Shown here: one piece after another, positions 31,878 to 39,460 of the stretch
Position numbering within the stretch: the first letter of the stretch is position 1
How the letters are laid out: every line of letters begins with the position of its first letter
From: Coriobacteriia bacterium
GTDB lineage: Bacteria > Actinomycetota > Coriobacteriia > Coriobacteriales > Atopobiaceae
NCBI GenBank assembly: GCA_030530145.1
Contig: JAUMVN010000016.1
Location: 1-53,394, forward strand
Direction of reading: 5' to 3'
Length of the DNA stretch: 53,394 nt
Translations under genes and position numbers: made by a program
The notes under the pieces: generated by a model
Told to the model about the DNA's origin: nothing
The model's input: the letters and a program-made list of their open reading frames with translations, nothing else
The model's database searches: none

Positions 31878-31967
31878 GGAACCCGACTCGGAGAGCTTTG
31901 GGCCCGTCGTTCTTTTAGGATGGCTCCATCGCTCCTGTTTTGGGGCGTGGTCTGGGATGTCTGTTAA

Positions 31968-32111
31968 CCAAACTCCTGAGAATGTACGATTGAAATCCGA
32001 CGGGGCGAGTAGCCGGCCTCAAATCAGCCGCATTTGCCCAGTTGGCCATTCGCCAAAAGGGTGGGGCTACTAAGCCACTCGCCAGTCAATCGTACATTCT
32101 CAGGAGTTTGG
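31968..32111. repeat. Hairpin element B, upstream of AbiE
   Basis: Perfect 26-bp arms, 31968-31993 (starts CCAAACTCCTGAGAATGTAC) against 32086-32111. Inside, GGCGAGT pairs with ACTCGCC, and AGTAGCC can instead pair with GGCTACT. The loop has ATTTGCCCAGTTGG. Conserved flanks (about 31930-31967 and 32112-32135) are shared with element C, so the duplicated unit is about 200 bp. Confidence 0.85.
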
Positions 32112-32252
32112 GTTTCGCAGGCTCGCGCATCGGCGCCCTTGGTTGCTGCGGGGAGAACACATTACGTTGCTAGTGCTCAATCGTCTCCAATTCGTCTATA
32201 GCTAAACTGACGCATATTGTACAAACTAACGAAAACCATTAGAATATGCAAT

Positions 32253-33071
32253 ATGCATCAGTATATCGAACATATCTCCAGAGGTTCAGTGTCCGCGCCG
32301 GAGCTGTCTGATTGGGCCCTCTCGCACGGCGTGACCTCCCTCACCACGGAAGACGTATCGCACCTATGCGGCGTGCCGACGAACCAGGTCCCGCAGCGCC
32401 TTGCGCCGCAGCGCCAGAGGTCGCGCATTTTCTCGCCGGCAAGAGGGCTGTGGGTGCCCGTGCCGGCTGAGTATCGGACATGGGGCGCGCCCGATCCGCT
32501 TCTCTACATCGACGACATGATGCGGCACCTTGGCATGGGCTATCTGGTCGGTTGGCTCACTGCGGCCGCGCGCCACGGTGCGAGCCATCAGGCTCCGCAG
32601 ACATTCCAGGTTGCCACATCGAGGAACCTGAGAGACCGCGACCTCGGCCGCTCGCGCGTGCGGTTCTTCGCGCGCTCTTACGTTGTGTCCGCCCCTTGCT
32701 CACAGCGCGATCTCGCAAATACAGGCGCGCGCGTGGCTACGTCGGGGATGACTATGCTCATGCTGGCCGCCGACCCCGGTTTCTGCGGTGGGATGGGTAA
32801 CGTGGCAACGGCAATCGTGGAGCTCTCCGAGGAGAACCCTGGCTATGTGAACGAGCTGCTGGCAACGGCCGCCTTCTTTGCCGACGCTGCTCCTCGCCGC
32901 GTCGGGTACATTCTGGAAGAGTTCGGCGGCGGTGCACCGGACAGTCTTCGGGAATATTGCGCCGCGCTTACCAGCCAGCCGTCGTATCTCTCGCCGACCT
33001 CGCCCAAGGCCGGCGCTCTTGATCGCGCTTGGAACGTGGTCCTCAATGAGGAGGTTGACCCCGACCTATGA
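32253..33071 (+). CDS. AbiEi-type antitoxin of a type IV toxin-antitoxin system
   Basis: 272 aa. N-terminal winged helix (ISRGSVSAPELSDWALSHGV, then HLCGVPTNQVPQRL) and the AbiEi domain with YIDDMMRHLGMGYLVGWLTAAARHG. It represses the pair and blocks the AbiEii nucleotidyltransferase toxin. ATG 32253 is the likely start (MHQYIEH); a TTG at 32217 is in frame but lies in AT-rich promoter-like sequence. The stop overlaps the toxin start (ATGA). The pair sits between hairpin elements B and C. Confidence 0.88.
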   Translation: MHQYIEHISRGSVSAPELSDWALSHGVTSLTTEDVSHLCGVPTNQVPQRLAPQRQRSRIFSPARGLWVPVPAEYRTWGAPDPLLYIDDMMRHLGMGYLVGWLTAAARHGASHQAPQTFQVATSRNLRDRDLGRSRVRFFARSYVVSAPCSQRDLANTGARVATSGMTMLMLAADPGFCGGMGNVATAIVELSEENPGYVNELLATAAFFADAAPRRVGYILEEFGGGAPDSLREYCAALTSQPSYLSPTSPKAGALDRAWNVVLNEEVDPDL

Positions 33072-33841
33072 TCAGAAGAAGCGACATCGTTCAGTGGAGC
33101 GTCGCGCACCCGTGGCAGAACGAGGACCAGGTCGAGCAGGATTTGTTGCTCTCGCGCGCCATGATCGAGATCGCGAACGACCCGCTGTTGGGAGAGGAGC
33201 TCGTCCTACGGGGCGGCACGGCCTTCCATAAGCTTTTCCTGCCTGAGCCTTACCGCTACAGCGAGGATCTCGACTTCGTGCGCACCACGGGCGGCGGCAT
33301 TGGAGACGTGATGAAGCGACTTACCGCGCTGGGGCAGGAGCTCGGCTTCGACGTCCGCACCAAGATGGGCATGTACCCGAAGGTCATGTGGCGCTTCGCC
33401 TTTGCCGACGGCGTGCCGGGAAAGATCAAGCTCGAGATAAACACCTTCGAGCGGTCGCCCATGATGGAGCTGACTGCGCACGCGCATTCGGTTGAGAACG
33501 GCTTCTACACCGGCCGCGCCCTCATTCCGACGTTCCAGCCCGAGGAGCTGGTGGCCACGAAGCTCCGTGCCCTCTATCAGCGCAAGAAGGGCCGCGACCT
33601 GTACGACCTGTGGCTCGCGCTGACCGTGCTCGAGCTGGACCCGGAGAAGATTGTGGCCGCCTTCCCGGCGTATCGTCCCGAGGGCGTGACCGGTGAGGAC
33701 GTCCTGGCGAACTTGCGCCTGAAGCTGCAGGATCCAGAGTTCCGCAACGACGTGTGCGCCATGATTAAAGTTGGCGCGCCAGCCTACGACCCGGATGCGG
33801 CGGGCGAGCTGGTGGCCAACGAGCTCCTGGCGAAAATCTAA
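33068..33841 (+). CDS. AbiEii-type nucleotidyltransferase toxin
   Basis: 257 aa. DNA polymerase-beta-like nucleotidyltransferase: LRGGTAFHKLF at 47-57, then YSEDLDF at 64-70 with the catalytic acidic pair, KLEIN near residue 118 and the later KLRALYQRKKGRDLYDLWLA. Toxins of this family stop growth by adding nucleotides to tRNA or related targets and give abortive infection. The ATGA overlap with the antitoxin gene supports one transcript. Confidence 0.9.
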   Translation: MIRRSDIVQWSVAHPWQNEDQVEQDLLLSRAMIEIANDPLLGEELVLRGGTAFHKLFLPEPYRYSEDLDFVRTTGGGIGDVMKRLTALGQELGFDVRTKMGMYPKVMWRFAFADGVPGKIKLEINTFERSPMMELTAHAHSVENGFYTGRALIPTFQPEELVATKLRALYQRKKGRDLYDLWLALTVLELDPEKIVAAFPAYRPEGVTGEDVLANLRLKLQDPEFRNDVCAMIKVGAPAYDPDAAGELVANELLAKI

Positions 33842-33892
33842 TGCGAGATGGGCCCCGCTCCCGTTTTGGGCGTGGTCTGGGGTGTCTGTTAA

Positions 33893-34036
33893 CCAAACTC
33901 CTGAGAATGTACGATTGAAATCCGACCGGGCGAGTAGCCGGCTCCCATTCGCCTGCGTTTGCCCAGTTGGCTGTTCGCCAACGGGGCGGAGCTACTCGGT
34001 CGGTCGCCAGCCAATCGTACATTCTCGCGACTTTGG
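33893..34036. repeat. Hairpin element C, downstream of AbiE
   Basis: Left arm 33893-33917 is identical to that of element B. The right arm 34012-34036 has three changes (CTCGCGACTTTGG instead of CTCAGGAGTTTGG), so it is slightly decayed. Same orientation as B, same core (GGGCGAGTAGCCGG, GTTTGCCCAGTTGG, GGAGCTACTC) and same flanks. Confidence 0.85.
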
Positions 34037-34127
34037 TTTCCGCAGGCCCGCGCATCCGCACCGTCGGCCGGAGGCCACGTTAATTTCGCAGCTCGTGAGT
34101 GGGATTCGGTTTGAATCGAACGACCCC

Positions 34128-34485
34128 CTACGGCTCCCGACCTTGTTGCTCGGCTGCTTGCAGCAGCAATTTGGAAATCGCCGCAATGTCCGATTCTGAA
34201 AACCTGCCGATTCGGCCTGCCGTTCCAAAGTAGTCTGCAGGAATTGCGGCGATGCGGTCAATACGCGCAATTGACGGCTTTACGAGCCCGGCCTCTTTCC
34301 AGTTGGCCAGATGGTAATCGTGCTCCATGCGCAGTTTGTTCATCGCGCTTGTGACCATCATCACAAGTGTGTCGTCGGCTGTTGCATCAACGATGATGAC
34401 GGGCCCGAACTTGTAGCCCTTTCCCCCCTTCGTAATTGAACCTGGCGTGCCAGATATCCCATCTTTGCGGCCCGGCTTCATTCAT
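34128..34485 (-). pseudogene. MazF/PemK-family toxin, frameshifted in a G6 tract
   Basis: The ATG at 34485 opens MNEAGPQRWDIWHARFNYE, the conserved MazF/PemK start, but after GGKG the frame runs out. The rest of the toxin (YKFGPVIIVDATADDTLVMM to the end at 34128) is in the next frame. The switch lies at six G (plus-strand C6, 34423-34428); five would restore one 118-residue reading frame. An ATG at 34481 reads into the second frame but with an unrelated N-terminus. Either phase variation, a pseudogene or a sequencing error. The start overlaps the antitoxin stop. Confidence 0.78.
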
Positions 34486-34753
34486 CGTAGTCGTCCCAGT
34501 CTGCGGGCAAAATAGCAACGCCGTTTGAGTCGATGGGGGCGTGATAGGCCATCGAGGCAATCTGGCTGTGGCTGGGCATCTCGGGGCGCATCTCAAAAGG
34601 CAGGCCACCAACCTCTACGGACTTAACGAGGAAAACGTTGATGGCGTCAGAGAGGCTCAGGCCCCATTTGGAATAAACCTCTGTGGCGCGTTCTTTGATA
34701 TCTGCGCTAGTGCGGAATTTGCCTTCCGTCTTACGCGTGGCTGTGGCAGGCAT
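34478..34753 (-). CDS. RelB/DinJ-family antitoxin
   Basis: 91 aa. Ribbon-helix-helix RelB/DinJ landmarks: TEGKFRTSADIKERATEVY, KWGLSLSDAINVFLVKSVEVGGLPFEM. ATG 34753 is preferred to a TTG at 34765. RelB/DinJ antitoxins normally pair with RelE/YafQ toxins; here the partner is a MazF/PemK-like protein, a mixed pairing. An inverted repeat CACTCT/AGAGTG (34774-34799) upstream may be its operator. Confidence 0.85.
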   Translation of the reverse strand: MPATATRKTEGKFRTSADIKERATEVYSKWGLSLSDAINVFLVKSVEVGGLPFEMRPEMPSHSQIASMAYHAPIDSNGVAILPADWDDYDE

Positions 34754-34773
34754 TGATGACCCCAATCCGGACC

Positions 34774-34799
34774 CACTCTGTACCCTATTTGAGAGAGTG
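34774..34799. promoter_or_regulatory. Inverted repeat upstream of DinJ-like gene
   Basis: CACTCT (34774-34779) and AGAGTG (34794-34799), 20 bases start to start, just upstream of the antitoxin gene on the minus strand. The rest of 34800-35130 shows no gene that I can support, only short unconvincing open frames. Confidence 0.4.
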
Positions 34800-35159
34800 T
34801 TCTACCCAAAGGCTTGACCTGAATGCGCTTTGAAGGAAGACGGGCCGCCCGAACGACACGTTGACAAGATGAGGCATGCGGGGTGATTGACTCGAGGCGG
34901 TGCCCGGAAGCTCAACGAGGCAGATCAATTGTGACTGAGCGTCAGCTATTGGCTTGCCAGGCAGGTGGCAACCGATGTTCATCTGAGTGCCGACGACTGC
35001 CGGGAAAGATGGAAAACCCAGCAAAGCCGGTCTTTTCCGTTGTTTGGCGACCAGGTCGCCCCCGAGCTCCCGCCGCGCGTCCACGCCTCCGCGTCAATCG
35101 CTCGCCAGCGAGACAAATCTAAAAAACTAGAGCGCATCCGCAAGCGGACACGCCCTTAC

Positions 35160-35180
35160 AAAACCCCGAAAGGGGTTTTT
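35160..35180 (+). terminator. Strong plus-strand terminator without a visible gene
   Basis: AAAACCCC, GAAA loop, GGGGTTTTT. Directly before it TCCGC-AA-GCGGA forms another hairpin. It would end a transcript coming from about 34800-35150, where no gene is apparent. Confidence 0.8.
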
Positions 35181-35280
35181 CATCCAACCGAATTATGGCT
35201 GACCAGCGGTTCGTTCGTCAACCGATTGCGCATCAAACTACAAGTGCCGGGGTGCTATGGGGGCCCTATACAAAACTGGA

Positions 35281-35325
35281 GCGGAGCCACGAAGTGGTTC
35301 CGCCCCTACAAACCCGAAGGTTTTA
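35281..35325. terminator. Second hairpin pair, terminator of the Abi gene
   Basis: GCGGAGCCAC (35281-35290) pairs with GTGGTTCCGC (35294-35303); then AAACC-CGAA-GGTTT (35310-35323) touches the stop codon of the minus-strand Abi gene. It repeats the layout of 35132-35180, including the CGCCCYTACAAA linker. Confidence 0.6.
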
Positions 35326-36354
35326 CATCTGAGAATATTCTGCGCTCGATGGCACCCAGATGTCAACAAGTTTGAAGAAGAAATCGAAGAACGACGTTAT
35401 GGTCGGGTTCTTCTGAAAGATGGCGCGGACGTCCTTCCACGCGGACCGAAGGCTCCCGAGCATCCTTGCGTGTCTTTCTGTGGTGTGGGGGCGCGTGCAG
35501 AACACGCTGTCGGCGAAGAGGGTTTCAGCGATTTGAGTGATCCGGAGGTTTGAGAGCTTGTCTCGCCTGGATTTGGTGCGCCTCATTCCGTGTTCATTGA
35601 GAGAATCGGTAACAAGCCTGCTGGTGATCCAGTCGCCCCGCTTCGACGCCTTGCCGACGCCGTTAAGTATGCAACTATTGTGCGCGCATGCGTTGCGAAG
35701 CGCCCGGACGCTCTTGAGCACGTAGTGCCGCTGCAGCATCTCTCCGTCACCCCATCGCTCGGCGCAGAACAGGTAGAAGTCGGTAAAGACGCGGAACTCG
35801 ATGGTCTCCAGGAATACCCACGCGGGCATCCTGTCCAGGTGCTCGTCCGTGTCGTAGTGCTTGGCGATGAGGTCGCCTGAGTATTCGTCGTGAGTGTCGC
35901 CATCAGCCCCTCGGGCCTTTAGCCCTCCCTCGATATGGTTGCGACCCTTATGGTTCAGCTTGATGTGCAAGTAATCCAGAACTATGCCATAGCCGTCTTC
36001 GCCGTGCTCCTCGCATGCGTCTAGGATTTCGATGCGTGCGAAATGCTCGATATCCAGGGCTATGGAGAGGAGACATGCCCTGAGCATCCTGTCGAGCGAC
36101 GAGAGCGCTCGCAGGTGCTCGAAATCGAGCCCCGCATACTCGCCGGCATGGGCGCCGGCGGCCTTTATGGGAAAGAGCTTACGGTAAGAAGAGGCTCTAA
36201 GAAGGTTGTTTGCCGTGCGCAGGTAGTCGGCGGCTTCCGCTTCTGAACAGAGCTCGAACGTGACGCCCCTGGACTTGAGGTGGGCGATTTGCTCCGAGAC
36301 AGCGAGCGTTGGCTTGGGTCCCCGGCTCACGTTTTCTGCGAGCGCGTCTGTCAT
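35323..36354 (-). CDS. Abi_2 (AbiD/AbiF)-family abortive infection protein
   Basis: 343 aa. Abi_2 family features: an opening TLAVSEQIAHLKSRGVTF, then RASSYRKLFPIK, LDRMLRACLLSIALDIEHFARI, and the HEPN-type RNase motif R220-NACA-H225 within SVRALRNACAHNSCILNG. Members are thought to be RNases activated during phage infection. ATG 36354 follows GGGAGGAGGCCCGAG, a strong site. It is divergent from the capsule genes and closes the defence island. The 273-base gap to 36628 holds the palindrome GCGGCTAAGCCGC (36583-36595) and no gene. Confidence 0.88.
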   Translation of the reverse strand: MTDALAENVSRGPKPTLAVSEQIAHLKSRGVTFELCSEAEAADYLRTANNLLRASSYRKLFPIKAAGAHAGEYAGLDFEHLRALSSLDRMLRACLLSIALDIEHFARIEILDACEEHGEDGYGIVLDYLHIKLNHKGRNHIEGGLKARGADGDTHDEYSGDLIAKHYDTDEHLDRMPAWVFLETIEFRVFTDFYLFCAERWGDGEMLQRHYVLKSVRALRNACAHNSCILNGVGKASKRGDWITSRLVTDSLNEHGMRRTKSRRDKLSNLRITQIAETLFADSVFCTRPHTTERHARMLGSLRSAWKDVRAIFQKNPTITSFFDFFFKLVDIWVPSSAEYSQM

Positions 36355-36627
36355 CTCGGGCCTCCTCCCAACCGATGATTCGTGGATGCGGATTATACGC
36401 TGCGGAGGGGACAGAAATGCCTGCTTGGCGGCGGGGTGGCGCTCCTGTGCTCGCCCTGCGTGCCTGCGTCTCCGTCGCACCCGCCCCGCTGCGCCATCAG
36501 CCCGAGGAGAATTGTTGCAATTCCTTCCCGAAAGCTCAAAAGGCCCGCCGCGACGCTTAAGCTGGTAAGAGCAAATTTCGCTGCGGCTAAGCCGCCGCTG
36601 ACCGCGTAAAACCTGGGACGGAGCTGC

Positions 36628-37446
36628 TTGAACATCGCGGAAGGACAACTGACGCTCGATGCCGCCGGGACGGCGCAGCCCTTCGCTGACGCCATGTTCG
36701 CCGAGGCGGCCGCACCCGCGCCCTCGTCTGCCGCTGGCGAGAAGCCCGTCTCCCTCACGGCGGCGGAGGCCGACGGCATGAGCGACCCCAACCCCGACCC
36801 CGCCACGGAAGCCGCGGCCGAGCGCCTGTACGGCCGCCGCATCGTCTACCGCTTCCTCAAGCGCGCGTTCGACATCGTTTTCAGCGCAGCCGCGCTCGTC
36901 TGCCTGAGCTGGCTCTACCTCATCGTGGCCATCGCCATCAAGCTCGACGACCCGGCCGGCCCCGTCTTCTTCGTGCAGGAGCGCGTGGGCCGCAACGGCA
37001 AGCGCTTCCGCATGTGGAAGTTCCGCAGCATGTGCTCCGACGCCGAGGCCAAGCTCGCGGCCCTGCAGGCGCAGAACGAGAAGGACGGCCCCGTCTTCAA
37101 GATGGCCGAGGACCCGCGCGTCACCCGCGTGGGCCGCTTTATCCGCAAGACCTCGATCGACGAGCTGCCGCAGTTCGCGAACGTGCTGCTCGGCCACATG
37201 TCCGTGGTCGGTCCGCGCCCCGCGCTGCCCAGGGAAGTGGCCGCCTACACCCCCCGCCAGCGCCAGCGCCTGCTGGTCAAGCCCGGCATAACCTGCTACT
37301 GGCAGACCCGTCGCAACCGCGACTCCATCAGCTTCGACGAGTGGGTCGCCCTGGACCTCCTCTACATAAAGAAGTGTTCCATCTGGACGGACTTCAAGTT
37401 GATCATCCAGACCATCGGCGTCGTGCTGACCGCGCAGGGGAGCTAG
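36628..37446 (+). CDS. Polyprenyl-phosphate sugar-1-phosphate transferase (initiating enzyme)
   Basis: 272 aa membrane enzyme that loads the first sugar phosphate onto undecaprenyl phosphate. One membrane segment (about residues 82-104), then the bacterial sugar transferase domain: PVFFVQERVGRNGKRFRMWK, KFRSM, FIRKTSIDELPQ, VGPRPALPREV and PGITCYWQ. It lacks the four-helix N-terminal domain of WbaP and so is of the small PglC/WcaJ C-terminal type, with a 65-residue acidic N-terminal extension. TTG 36628 follows GGGACGGAGCTGC. First gene of the polysaccharide locus. Confidence 0.9.
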   Translation: MNIAEGQLTLDAAGTAQPFADAMFAEAAAPAPSSAAGEKPVSLTAAEADGMSDPNPDPATEAAAERLYGRRIVYRFLKRAFDIVFSAAALVCLSWLYLIVAIAIKLDDPAGPVFFVQERVGRNGKRFRMWKFRSMCSDAEAKLAALQAQNEKDGPVFKMAEDPRVTRVGRFIRKTSIDELPQFANVLLGHMSVVGPRPALPREVAAYTPRQRQRLLVKPGITCYWQTRRNRDSISFDEWVALDLLYIKKCSIWTDFKLIIQTIGVVLTAQGS

Positions 37447-38238
37447 GTGACCCCTTTGGCAAATGCTGCGTTCCAGAAAGCGCCTAACCGCTTTCCGATA
37501 CTCAATACCTACGTAAATGCCCTTTCGCTTGACGAGACGGTCGCCGAGGTTGAGGGCATCATCGCCCGCGGCGTTCCGACGCAACACGTCGTGGTTAACG
37601 CTTCGAAGGTCAACCTTATGGAAGCCGACCCTGAGCTAGCCAAAATCGTAAACGCCTGCCCGCTCATTAACGCCGACGGCGCCTCCATCGTCTGGGCGGC
37701 AAAGAAACTCGGCATTCCTCTTGCCGAGCGCGTTACGGGCATCGACCTGTTTCTCCGCCTGGTTGAAGTCGCCGCCGAGAAGGGCCACGGCATCTACCTC
37801 TTCGGGGCCAAGGAAGAGGTTGTGGCCAAGGTCAAGGCCATCTTCGAGGAGAAGTACCCGGCCCTTCGAATTTGTGGATATCGCAACGGGTACTTCGCCG
37901 AAGCGGACGAGCCCCAGATAGTCTCCGATATGGCTGCCTCTGGCGCGGACATGATGTTCGTGGCATTCAGCTCCCCTAAAAAAGAGTACTGGGTTCACAA
38001 GTATCTCGACGCGATCGGTATTCCCTTCGTGATGGGCGTGGGCGGCAGCTTCGACGTGGTCGCGGGCGTTACTGACCGAGCTCCTAAATGGATGCAAGAC
38101 CACGGCCTCGAATGGTTTTATCGTTTTGCGCAGGAGCCCGGCCGCCTTTGGAAGCGCTACACCATCGGCAACGCGAAATTCGTGTTGCTTACCCTCAAGT
38201 ACAAATTCACGAAGAAAGGCGAGCGACAGAATGGTTAA
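37447..38238 (+). CDS. WecG/TagA/CpsF-family glycosyltransferase
   Basis: 263 aa. Family landmarks: QHVVVNASKVNLMEADPELA, INADGASIVWAAKKLG, RVTGIDLF, GIYLFGAKEEV, FVAFSSPKKEYW and MGVGGSFDVVAG. WecG/TagA transfer ManNAcA or ManNAc to a lipid-linked acceptor, which fits the ManNAc pathway genes just downstream. GTG 37447 directly follows the previous stop, behind GGGGAG. Overlaps the next gene by eight bases. Confidence 0.92.
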   Translation: MTPLANAAFQKAPNRFPILNTYVNALSLDETVAEVEGIIARGVPTQHVVVNASKVNLMEADPELAKIVNACPLINADGASIVWAAKKLGIPLAERVTGIDLFLRLVEVAAEKGHGIYLFGAKEEVVAKVKAIFEEKYPALRICGYRNGYFAEADEPQIVSDMAASGADMMFVAFSSPKKEYWVHKYLDAIGIPFVMGVGGSFDVVAGVTDRAPKWMQDHGLEWFYRFAQEPGRLWKRYTIGNAKFVLLTLKYKFTKKGERQNG

Positions 38239-39448
38239 TGTCATCGGCCTTGGTTACATAGGTCTGCCGACCGCACTCATGATGGCGTCCCATGGCGTGG
38301 AGGTGGTGGGCACCGACTACAACAAGGAGCTTGTGGCCACGCTGAACGCAGGCAAGACAACCTTCAAGGAGGATGGCCTTGACGGGCTGTTCGCTGACGC
38401 GCTGAACGCTGGTATCAAGTTCACAACCGAGTACCAGGTGTGTGACACCTACATCGTGAGCGTGCCGACGCCCTACGACAAGTTGGACAAGAAGATCGAC
38501 CCCTGCTATGTGGTTGCTGCCTGCAAGACCGTGCTGGAGGTAGCCCCGGAGGGCGCCGTGCTGGTCGTTGAGTCCACCGTGTCCCCGAACACCATCGACC
38601 GCTTCGTGCGCCCGCTTCTGGCCGAGGCTGGCCGCGAGGACGTGAAGCTGGTGCACGCGCCCGAGCGCATCATCCCCGGAAATATGGTCTATGAGCTGCT
38701 GCACAACAACCGCACCATTGGCGCGGACGACCCTGAGGTGGGCGAGGCCATCGCCAAGGTGTACGCGAGCTCCTGCGAGGGCGAGATATCCGTCACCGAC
38801 ATCCGCACCGCCGAGATGACCAAGGTTGTGGAGAACACCTTCCGCGCGGTGAACATCGCCTTCTCCAACGAACTGGCCAAGATTTGTCGAATCGGCGGGA
38901 TGGACGTGGCTGAGGTCATCCGCATCGCCAACAAGCACCCGCGCGTGAACATCCTGCAGCCCGGCCCCGGCGTGGGCGGCCACTGCATCCCCGTGGACCC
39001 CTGGTTCCTGGTGGGCGACTACCCCGAGACCGCGAACTTCATCCGCCTGGCCCTGCAGACCAACGCCAGCATGCCCGAGTACGTGCTTCGCCGCGCCCAC
39101 GAGGTTATGGCAGAGCGCGGCATCACGGACGCTTCCAAGGTGGGCATCTATGGCCTGACCTACAAGGAAAACGTTGATGACGTGCGCGAGAGCCCGACCC
39201 TTCAGATGCTGGAGGCCATGGGCGAGCACCTGTGTGCCGGGTCCATGAAGGTCTATGACCCCTGGGTAGAGCGCGACGAGGTCCCAGGCCAGGTCCACTC
39301 TATTGAGGAGTTCCTGGACGGCTTAGAGATGGTGATCGTGATGGTCGGTCACTCCGAGATCAAGGGCAAGCCCGAGGTCTTCGGCGACCGCATTCTGATT
39401 GATCCGCGTAACGTGTGCGGCGACGGCGAGAACGTCTACAAGCTCTAG
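38231..39448 (+). CDS. wecC: UDP-N-acetyl-D-mannosamine dehydrogenase (WecC-like)
   Basis: 405 aa nucleotide-sugar dehydrogenase making UDP-ManNAcA from UDP-ManNAc with two NAD+. N-terminal Rossmann loop VIGLGYIGLPTA, VPTPYDK, ESTVSPNT, then the catalytic cysteine Cys252 in PGVGGHCIPVDPW and C-terminal YGLTYKENVDDVRESP. ATG 38231 lies within the end of wecG. The ManNAc (rather than glucose) specificity is inferred from the HAPERIIPGN motif and from the adjacent 2-epimerase. Confidence 0.9.
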   Translation: MVNVIGLGYIGLPTALMMASHGVEVVGTDYNKELVATLNAGKTTFKEDGLDGLFADALNAGIKFTTEYQVCDTYIVSVPTPYDKLDKKIDPCYVVAACKTVLEVAPEGAVLVVESTVSPNTIDRFVRPLLAEAGREDVKLVHAPERIIPGNMVYELLHNNRTIGADDPEVGEAIAKVYASSCEGEISVTDIRTAEMTKVVENTFRAVNIAFSNELAKICRIGGMDVAEVIRIANKHPRVNILQPGPGVGGHCIPVDPWFLVGDYPETANFIRLALQTNASMPEYVLRRAHEVMAERGITDASKVGIYGLTYKENVDDVRESPTLQMLEAMGEHLCAGSMKVYDPWVERDEVPGQVHSIEEFLDGLEMVIVMVGHSEIKGKPEVFGDRILIDPRNVCGDGENVYKL

Positions 39449-39460
39449 GGTCAAAGCGGC

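Noticed and set aside
31720-34036. Retron non-coding RNA
   Set aside because: The hairpin elements lack the retron branching-G arrangement and no reverse transcriptase gene is in the window.
34090-34140. tRNA-like GGTTTGAATC segment
   Set aside because: No acceptor stem, anticodon arm or CCA can be folded around it; it is only a short inverted repeat GATTC/GAATC near the toxin gene end.
34785-35084. Minus-strand open frame of 99 codons
   Set aside because: No ribosome site, no recognisable domain and composition unlike neighbouring genes; left as part of the gene-free stretch.
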